From the NCBI GenBank assembly GCA_964631175.1, contig CAZVWH010000024.1, positions 1 through 33,325 of the forward strand: 33,325 nucleotides of DNA. The letters run 5' to 3'. Both the position numbers and the translations under genes were made by a program. This DNA is from CAZVWH01 sp964631175. Lineage in GTDB: Bacteria > Planctomycetota > Phycisphaerae > Sedimentisphaerales > Anaerobacaceae. The first letter of the stretch is position 1, and each line of letters begins with the position of its first letter. Below, one piece after another: positions 1 through 5,435 of the stretch. The notes under the pieces are model-generated. The model saw nothing but the letters and a program-made list of their open reading frames with translations. It ran no database searches and was not told the DNA's origin.

Positions 1-123
1 ATTTTATTGATCCCTCGACGATGCTCGGGACGGCGTCTGCGAAATCTGTGGTTAATTTTCTTCCTTGCCACCAAGATACAAAGTCACGAATTCCCTGATA
101 AACTAATTTCAATCCGCTGTTGG

Positions 124-1098
124 CTACCAATCGACCTCACAGGCAGGGTCGTCCAGATTATTGCATCTTAACCAATCACTAGCGAATTTAGTAAGGTCCA
201 TTATGTCAACGTAGCAATCATGATTCAGGTCGGCACCGAAGCCGTAACCTGATTGCCATACGCCGTAGCAAGAAGAAGGCGGCTGATTAGGATCCGGAAA
301 ACCAGTATGGTCACAATCTAGGTTGTGGGGGTCATTGCACTCGTGCCACCGGCTGGAGAGAATTGCGTAATCCAAAAAGTTAACGTAGCAATCTGAATTG
401 ATGTCCGAATCGATACACCAGCCGAACAATACCACCTCCTCACAGCAGTTCGGCTCCATCACCGTTGCAGAGGCAAAGGAGTCAAAGAACACTCCAGTAT
501 CTGCGCCAATAGTTTCCCTACAAACTCTCAAATAATGCACATCGTCTAAGAATACGTCGTTGAAGTCAAAGTAAGCGTTATACAATTTGCCAGGCACTCC
601 GGGCATTTCATCATAATGCCCAACTACTTCTCCGATTTTTACAAAGTCATTGACATCATTTCTCTCTGCACTGGCCCATACCGAACACCGAGCTTTGCCC
701 CCACAATACAATCTTATCACAAGATCGTTCGCCTCAGGGACATCTTTTAGACCATAGTCAAACTTTAGGATAATCTCTTGGTTCTTGTTTACTGCACCAC
801 CACCCCGCCATCCAGCAACGTAATCATTATCAATCGTCAACTCACCATTAACATCCTCAGTAAAAGCATTCATATCACCGTCTTCATCACAATCATTCGG
901 CCCCAGCACCCACCACGTAGTGTTCGGCTCCATTAGAGCCCCGCCGCTGCAGCCACCAAGACCGTAGTTTTGGATTCGCTCTGTGTAATGTTCGATACTG
1001 TCAGCCCAATTTCGACCTTTAATATATCTGGCCTCAGCAGGTTCTAAGAAAATTCCAAAAACAGTTATCAGAATAACACTACCAATTACCCGACACAT
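124..1098 (-). CDS. Secreted protein with C-terminal dockerin-type repeats
   Basis: A 324-residue exported protein of unknown function. The ATG at 1098 is preferred over one 18 bases upstream because AAGGAG lies six bases before it. The N-terminus has a hydrophobic segment ending in PAEA, a likely Sec signal peptide. The middle is cysteine-containing and has no recognised fold; it could be a beta-rich PEP-CTERM-like or ligand-binding domain, but I cannot assign it. The last about 90 residues hold two EF-hand-like dockerin repeats, DINSDCYVNFLDYAILSSRW and DLNHDCYVDIMDLTKFASDW, with the Asp/Asn calcium-loop pattern. Such repeats are common at the C-termini of planctomycete exported proteins. 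It starts 41 bases after the stop of the upstream pseudopilin gene, so the two are probably co-transcribed. No cohesin partner is visible in the window. Confidence 0.8.
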   Translation of the reverse strand: MCRVIGSVILITVFGIFLEPAEARYIKGRNWADSIEHYTERIQNYGLGGCSGGALMEPNTTWWVLGPNDCDEDGDMNAFTEDVNGELTIDNDYVAGWRGGGAVNKNQEIILKFDYGLKDVPEANDLVIRLYCGGKARCSVWASAERNDVNDFVKIGEVVGHYDEMPGVPGKLYNAYFDFNDVFLDDVHYLRVCRETIGADTGVFFDSFASATVMEPNCCEEVVLFGWCIDSDINSDCYVNFLDYAILSSRWHECNDPHNLDCDHTGFPDPNQPPSSCYGVWQSGYGFGADLNHDCYVDIMDLTKFASDWLRCNNLDDPACEVDW

Positions 1099-1139
1099 AT
1101 CTTTCTCCTTCCACATAAATAAATTAAAGAACTCGACTT

Positions 1140-1868
1140 TTACTTTTTTTTCTCACTCCAGAAATATTCATAACGGTTTTTGCGACCCATAGGGACATCA
1201 TTCTTTTTTAATGAGTCCACATGCTTATCAAGGTAAAGAACGTTGATTTTATGGCGGTGGCGATACTCAAAGTTGTGTATCGGGCAAGCCTCGTAGAACA
1301 CAATCCCACGTGCCCTTTCGTATCCATTGCCGTCACAGAGGGCAAGTGTCTTACATGGTCTGCGGAATTCCGATATGCGACGGTAACTTCCGGTTTTGCT
1401 CCCACGATTTGAAAGGCGCAAGGTGCCATTCATCATATAACTAAGCGCATAAGGCCTTTGCTTCGCCTGATAATCAGGAGGCACATCGCGTGTGAACCCT
1501 GGCCTCAAATGACTTGGACAAATCAGAATTGTACCTTCCGCTGATGGACCGACTATCAGACCATTAGCATCCAGTCGAGGGGCAATGTTCATACAGGCCA
1601 TCAATTCAGGATTCAGATACCAATTATCCCGACCGGCCACATCATCCTTGTCCCGTGGCTCGGCTGGAGGAAACCAGCCGTTGTTTCCATCTACATACAT
1701 CTCCAGAGCAAATCCAATGCTTCTAAGATTTGCAGTGCATACAATGCTTCGCCCTCGCTGCCTGGCAGAAATGAGACTCGGAATTAAAATTGCCAAAAGC
1801 ATACTAATAATGCTTATGACCACCAGCAATTCAACAATCGTAAATCCCCTTATCCGAACTCGCCTCAT
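1140..1868 (-). CDS. Type II secretion-like pseudopilin (prepilin N-terminal methylation domain)
   Basis: A 242-residue protein with a class III prepilin signal: a short basic leader, the RG|FTIVELLVVISII cleavage/methylation motif (Gly8, Phe9, Glu at mature position 5) and one N-terminal hydrophobic helix to about residue 31. The rest is a soluble domain with a Cys-containing centre and a terminal HKINVLYLDKHVDSLKK stretch, the form typical of planctomycete pseudopilin families with a C-terminal H-X9-DG-like tail. It would be processed by a prepilin peptidase and inserted in the inner membrane. The start has a GGGGAG ribosome site six bases upstream. It is followed by the dockerin-type secreted protein and preceded by a region with DtxR-like boxes. 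Its exact role (secretion, pilus or surface assembly) is unknown. Confidence 0.85.
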   Translation of the reverse strand: MRRVRIRGFTIVELLVVISIISMLLAILIPSLISARQRGRSIVCTANLRSIGFALEMYVDGNNGWFPPAEPRDKDDVAGRDNWYLNPELMACMNIAPRLDANGLIVGPSAEGTILICPSHLRPGFTRDVPPDYQAKQRPYALSYMMNGTLRLSNRGSKTGSYRRISEFRRPCKTLALCDGNGYERARGIVFYEACPIHNFEYRHRHKINVLYLDKHVDSLKKNDVPMGRKNRYEYFWSEKKK

Positions 1869-1941
1869 CGATTTCTCCCCATAGATAAGATTAGAGCTAA
1901 GATTGCTCTTTCAAAAAAACATGCATTGGTTCGGCATCCTT

Positions 1942-1996
1942 TCACCTATTCGAAACTAAGTAGTTAGGTGAAGCTTATTAAGTTAGGTGTTTCTAA
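1942..1996. promoter_or_regulatory. Candidate DtxR-family operator cluster upstream of the pseudopilin gene
   Basis: Two tandem copies of a TTAGGTG-N3-CTAA-like box are seen at 1964-1977 (TTAGGTGAAGCTTA) and 1983-1996 (TTAGGTGTTTCTAA), 19 bases apart. An inverted TTCACCTA lies at 1942-1949. The second box matches the element in the feo promoter (4995-5008, TTAGGTGCGACTAA on the minus strand) at all conserved positions. The inverted TTCACCTA and the first box could also form a stem, so a feoB terminator-like hairpin is an alternative. No clear -10/-35 pair was found here. Confidence 0.45.
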
Positions 1997-2034
1997 TATT
2001 GATATAAAAAAAATTCCTTCATTTACTCCGTCGC

Positions 2035-4128
2035 TTACGTCATTATCAAGCTACCAACCTGATAAACGATGAACGTTACCACATAAGCCAGAGTAGTGAG
2101 TCCGAAAAATTGGAATAACGCCCAGCCCCACGAGCCTGTCTCTTGCTTCGTCATTACGACCGTCACCACACACGGCGCATAAATCAGGCAAAACAGCATT
2201 ATGCAAAAACCTGTTAGCGGCGTATAGTTCGCCTGGAGCTTATCTCGCAATGTTGTCTCTGGCGCATCCGTGCTGCCAAGGGCCCCCGCTTCGCGGGAAC
2301 TAACCGCATATACTATTGCCAATTGCGATATGAAAACTTCCTTGGCAGCGGTTGCGCCGATAAGAGCTGTTCCTATCTTCCAATCGAAACCAAGCGGTTT
2401 AATTACAGGTTCTATCGCGTGTCCTAATCTGCCAATTACCGAATATTCCAACATTTCCTGCCGAGCTTGCTCGCGATCCAAATCTCTGAGAGATTCGGGA
2501 TTAGGTTTCGGGTAACTGCTCGCCACCCACAACAAAATCGATATGCCGAGGATTATTGTGCCTGCCTTTCTCAGATACATCCAGCCTCTTTGCCACATGT
2601 GAATACACAGAGATTTGAAGGTGGGCATACGATATGGGGGAAGCTCCATAACAAACGGCATAGTCTCGCCCTTGAAGACTGTTAGTCGCAAAAGCTTGAT
2701 ACAGATAATCGCCAGGACGATGCCTATCAGATAAATAAGCCACATCATCGGCCCATGCCATTTTTCAGTGAAAAAAGCTGGTATAATCAACGCATAGATT
2801 GTCAGCTTTGCTCCGCAGCTCATAAGTGGTATCACCATTATCGTTGTTAGCCTATTGCGCCGGTTTTCGAGTATTCGCGTAGCCATAATAGCCGGCACCG
2901 AGCATCCAAAACCAATGAGCATTGGTATAAAACTCTTGCCGTGCAGGCCGATTTTGTGCATTATTCGGTCCACAATAAAAGCCGCTCGTGCCATATAGCC
3001 GGTATCTTCAAGAAGCGCTATCGCAAAAAATAGCAGCAGAATATTAGGCAAAAACACAATCACCCCCCCTACTCCAGCTATGACACCGTCAACTAAAAGA
3101 GACCTTAGCCAGCTTTCACTGCCGAGAGGCCAAAGACCAGCTATCGAACTGCCAGCCCAATCGAAAAACAACTCAAGCCCCTCCATCGGGTATCTACCCA
3201 ACTTGAACGTCATTAAAAAGACCAGATACATCAATATCAGAAAGATCGGCAGTCCTAAGACGCGGTTTGTCACTACGGCATCTATCATGTCGCTACTGCT
3301 GTGACGTGACTCCACGGTAGTTTTTATTGTCTCCTGACACGCACCCGATATGAAGCCATAGCGCTTGTCGGCCATTACGATTTCCGGCTCATCACCAAAA
3401 ATACTTTTCAAATGCTCAGTACTTGCTGTGACAGCATCTTGAACCTTTTTATTCTTTACTTTCGCGATTACATCATTGTCCTGCTCCAGCAGCTTCACTG
3501 CTAACCACCGAGGTTCATACTTTTTCGCTAACTGACCTTCCTCGGCACAAATAAGATTTTCAACATTTGCCAGCTCAGTTTCTATCTCTTGGCCATAATT
3601 TATCTTATATGTGCGCTGCACTTTGTCCGAGCCGGCCGTTTCAATAATAGCATCAAGCAATTCAGTTTTTCCCTTGGCTTTATTGCCTATGGTTGGAACA
3701 ACTGGCGCTTGCAAAAGCTTAGATAATTGTTCAATGTCAAAAACCATCCCTATTTGCTTTGCGATGTCACTCATATTGAAAGCCAAGACCAAAGGCATAT
3801 TCATCTCAATTAGTTGAGTCGCCAAATAGAGATTCCGCTCAACATTGGAGGCATCGACAATATCAACGACAACGTCGGGCTGCTCATCGATTATAAAATT
3901 GCGGGCAACAATCTCCTCAATTGAATAAGCCGTCAAACTGTATGTCCCCGGAAGGTCCACAACCGTGATTTCATAATCTTTATATCTACAAAGTCCCTCT
4001 TTCTTCTCTACGGTCACGCCTGGGTAATTGCCAACATGCTGTCGTGCACCGGTTAGCATGTTGAATATAGTGGTTTTTCCACTGTTGGGATTTCCCGCTA
4101 TAGCTACTGTGATTTTTCTCATAACCAT
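2035..4128 (-). CDS. feoB: Ferrous iron transporter FeoB
   Basis: A 697-residue inner-membrane GTPase-coupled Fe(II) transporter. The N-terminal G domain shows G1 GNPNSGKT (residues 12-19), G3 DLPGTYSLTAYS and G4 NMSD, followed by a helical GDI-like spacer. The membrane half carries the two Gate motifs, including GFGCSVPAIMATRILENRRN and the SCGAKLTIYALI stretch with its conserved Cys. The C-terminus ends after a last hydrophobic helix, slightly shorter than many family members. It follows feoA by about 94 bases that contain strong hairpins. An in-frame GC-rich palindrome (2285-2297) encodes part of SREAGALG in a variable cytoplasmic loop near residue 612, a likely repeat insertion. The start is ATG at 4128, with a second in-frame ATG two codons later; the ribosome site is weak for both. 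Confidence 0.97.
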   Translation of the reverse strand: MVMRKITVAIAGNPNSGKTTIFNMLTGARQHVGNYPGVTVEKKEGLCRYKDYEITVVDLPGTYSLTAYSIEEIVARNFIIDEQPDVVVDIVDASNVERNLYLATQLIEMNMPLVLAFNMSDIAKQIGMVFDIEQLSKLLQAPVVPTIGNKAKGKTELLDAIIETAGSDKVQRTYKINYGQEIETELANVENLICAEEGQLAKKYEPRWLAVKLLEQDNDVIAKVKNKKVQDAVTASTEHLKSIFGDEPEIVMADKRYGFISGACQETIKTTVESRHSSSDMIDAVVTNRVLGLPIFLILMYLVFLMTFKLGRYPMEGLELFFDWAGSSIAGLWPLGSESWLRSLLVDGVIAGVGGVIVFLPNILLLFFAIALLEDTGYMARAAFIVDRIMHKIGLHGKSFIPMLIGFGCSVPAIMATRILENRRNRLTTIMVIPLMSCGAKLTIYALIIPAFFTEKWHGPMMWLIYLIGIVLAIICIKLLRLTVFKGETMPFVMELPPYRMPTFKSLCIHMWQRGWMYLRKAGTIILGISILLWVASSYPKPNPESLRDLDREQARQEMLEYSVIGRLGHAIEPVIKPLGFDWKIGTALIGATAAKEVFISQLAIVYAVSSREAGALGSTDAPETTLRDKLQANYTPLTGFCIMLFCLIYAPCVVTVVMTKQETGSWGWALFQFFGLTTLAYVVTFIVYQVGSLIMT
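2285..2297. repeat. Small palindrome inside feoB
   Basis: CCCGC-TTC-GCGGG hairpin within coding sequence. Its core differs by one loop base from the palindrome inside the agmatinase gene (10358-10370). It lies where FeoB proteins vary in length, which suggests an in-frame repeat insertion. Confidence 0.6.
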
Positions 4129-4154
4129 TGGGGACCTGACGAAAATTAGGATAA

Positions 4155-4214
4155 CCCCACGTAAAACGTGGGGCTAAATATTTAACCTGCGATTCACCGC
4201 AGGTTTGCGGTGAA
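4155..4214 (-). promoter_or_regulatory. Hairpin cluster between feoA and feoB
   Basis: In the direction of transcription this spacer can form TTCACCGC/GCGGTGAA (8 bp, 4193-4214) or ACCTGCG/CGCAGGT (7 bp, 4185-4204). These share bases and cannot form together. They are followed by CCCCACGT/ACGTGGGG (8 bp, loop of three, 4155-4173). No uridine run follows the last hairpin, so it is not a classical terminator. It may set RNA processing or the feoA:feoB ratio, or be repeat debris. Confidence 0.55.
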
Positions 4215-4222
4215 CTTATGTC

Positions 4223-4456
4223 TCATACTACCATTATTTTATGAGCCATACCCCGGCCCAACATCATTTTTGAGCCTTTAACACTTATCACAAAAGGACC
4301 GGGATGAGAGTTATTCACGACCGTTATTTGAACTTTGGACATCAGCCCCATAGATGCAAGTCTGCTATTCAAGCCTCGGCCAGCTTGTACACTAACTATC
4401 TTTACCGTTTCGCCGGCTCGCACAGCAGATAAAAGCCTTGTTTGCTTCTGCTCCAT
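4223..4456 (-). CDS. feoA: FeoA-type SH3-like protein
   Basis: A small cytosolic beta-barrel protein of about 77 residues that supports FeoB-dependent Fe(II) uptake. The sequence shows the typical FeoA run: an N-terminal LSAVRAGETVKIVSVQAGRG, then RLASMGLMSKVQITVVN, SHPGPFVISVKGSKMMLGRGMAHKIMV. The reading frame stays open for a further 27 codons upstream, but that would overlap the regulator gene by 71 bases. The ATG at 4456 begins the conserved fold, lies ten bases after the regulator's stop, and has an AGG nine bases upstream, so I chose it. It sits between the regulator and feoB in one minus-strand operon. Confidence 0.9.
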   Translation of the reverse strand: MEQKQTRLLSAVRAGETVKIVSVQAGRGLNSRLASMGLMSKVQITVVNNSHPGPFVISVKGSKMMLGRGMAHKIMVV

Positions 4457-4466
4457 AGCTATTAAC

Positions 4467-4955
4467 CTACTTTTGTAATCTCCATCGTGTTCGTTTTCCT
4501 CTCGCACCCCTTTTTCTACAGAACTTCTGGAATTCATCCGCTAAATCTCGACCGTTTTTGTCACTTTCAGTCATAAATTCGATAAAGGACAGGAGCTTTG
4601 AAATAATGCCTGGCCCAAGCGCATGTTCGGCCTTGCACGCGGCTTTTTGGGCATTATCCGGCCTGACGCCTAAGACATTAACAAAGAAGGAATTAAGAAT
4701 ATTGTGTTTCCTGACAACCTCGGCTGCAGCCGACTGGCCGGTTTCGGTAAGTGAAACATAGCCGTATGGCTTATAGTTAGCTAAACCTTTCTTCTTTAGG
4801 ATCCGCAAGGCCCCTGTAACGGATGATTTCGATACACCGAGCAATTCTGCTATATCCTTACTGCGGGCAAAATTAGACCGGCTTGCTATATTAAAAATGG
4901 CCTCAAGATAATCCTCTAATGAGGCACTCAATTTTTTGTCTTTCGCTGCTACCAT
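4467..4955 (-). CDS. DtxR/MntR-family metal-dependent transcriptional regulator
   Basis: A 162-residue repressor-type protein. Residues 8-65 form a winged helix (SLEDYLEAIFNIA, then the recognition-helix region LLGVSKSSVTGALRILKKKGL and the wing NYKPYGYVSLTETG). The following helical dimerisation/metal domain includes KHNILNSFFVNVLGV and the conserved CKAEHALG stretch, whose Cys, Glu and His are typical metal-site residues. There is no C-terminal SH3 domain, as in short MntR-like members. It is the first gene of the feo operon and a DtxR-like box overlaps its own promoter, so iron- or manganese-dependent autorepression is likely. Whether iron or manganese is the effector cannot be told from sequence. 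The start at 4955 gives the complete first helix. Confidence 0.92.
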   Translation of the reverse strand: MVAAKDKKLSASLEDYLEAIFNIASRSNFARSKDIAELLGVSKSSVTGALRILKKKGLANYKPYGYVSLTETGQSAAAEVVRKHNILNSFFVNVLGVRPDNAQKAACKAEHALGPGIISKLLSFIEFMTESDKNGRDLADEFQKFCRKRGARGKRTRWRLQK

Positions 4956-4987
4956 AGCCCTTTTACCCTGATATGTACACTAACACT

Positions 4988-5017
4988 AATATAGTTAGTC
5001 GCACCTAACTTTGTCAA
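4988..5017 (-). promoter_or_regulatory. feo operon promoter with DtxR-like operator
   Basis: On the minus strand, -35 TTGACA (5012-5017) and -10 TATATT (4988-4993) are separated by 18 bases. The spacer contains the dyad TTAGGTGCGACTAA (4995-5008), with 6-bp arms AGTTAG/CTAACT when extended. A second overlapping dyad ACTAA-N5-TTAGT lies at 4985-4999. The box resembles the known DtxR/IdeR consensus TTAGGTTAG-type palindrome. Repressor bound here would block RNA polymerase directly. Confidence 0.75.
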
Positions 5018-5145
5018 GGACAAATCTCAAAATTTTTGTAAAAAATTTTGGGAGTGAATAGTAAAGAGTGCACTTCATGTTTGTAGGTGAGGTGAACGCT
5101 ATTGTATTCCCTATTATCTCAACGGATAATGGTTGGTCGCCTTTT

Positions 5146-5245
5146 GTCACCTCGACCGAGGCCGTATGGCCGAGTGGAGAGGTCTGCCTTCAAAGCAGAT
5201 TTCTCCGCTTCGGCCCACTTATGGTGGGCCTACGGTCGAAATGAC
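5146..5245. repeat. 100-bp imperfect palindromic intergenic element
   Basis: The outer arms GTCACCTCGACCG and CGGTCGAAATGAC are inverted copies. An inner stem of about 16 bp, with several G-T pairs, closes on the loop CTTCAAA, and a side hairpin GGCCCAC/GTGGGCC lies at 5212-5230. This layout matches a class of mobile palindromic repeats (REP/MITE-like) seen in many bacterial genomes. It lies between the feo promoter and the STAND gene. Its loop copies a selenocysteine tRNA anticodon loop, but the rest does not fold as a tRNA. Confidence 0.75.
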
Positions 5246-5351
5246 CCCTACTAGTCAGCTTTTCTTTCTGTAGATTTTACCAACAATCTTGACACATACC
5301 CAATAGTGAATTGACAGCGACTTTTACATTTTCTTTATCGATTTTTGTAGG

Positions 5352-5357
5352 TATAAT
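5352..5357 (+). promoter_or_regulatory. Possible -10 box for the STAND gene
   Basis: TATAAT preceded by TTTTTGTAGG. No good -35 is present at 16-18 bases; a TTGACA at 5313 is too far away. The leader to the start codon would be about 70 bases. Confidence 0.3.
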
Positions 5358-5435
5358 AAGTTGATAAGTCTGTGCGAGGTTTTATAGAAATTTCAAAATA
5401 ATTAGGAGCCGATCTGCGGAGGTAGCAAACAAAGC

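Noticed and set aside
5161..5240. tRNA-Sec candidate with UCA anticodon loop CTTCAAA
   Set aside because: There is no T arm with a TTCGANN-like loop, the D and anticodon arms merge into one long stem, and the flanks GTCACCTCGACCG/CGGTCGAAATGAC are inverted copies, so a mobile palindrome explains it better.
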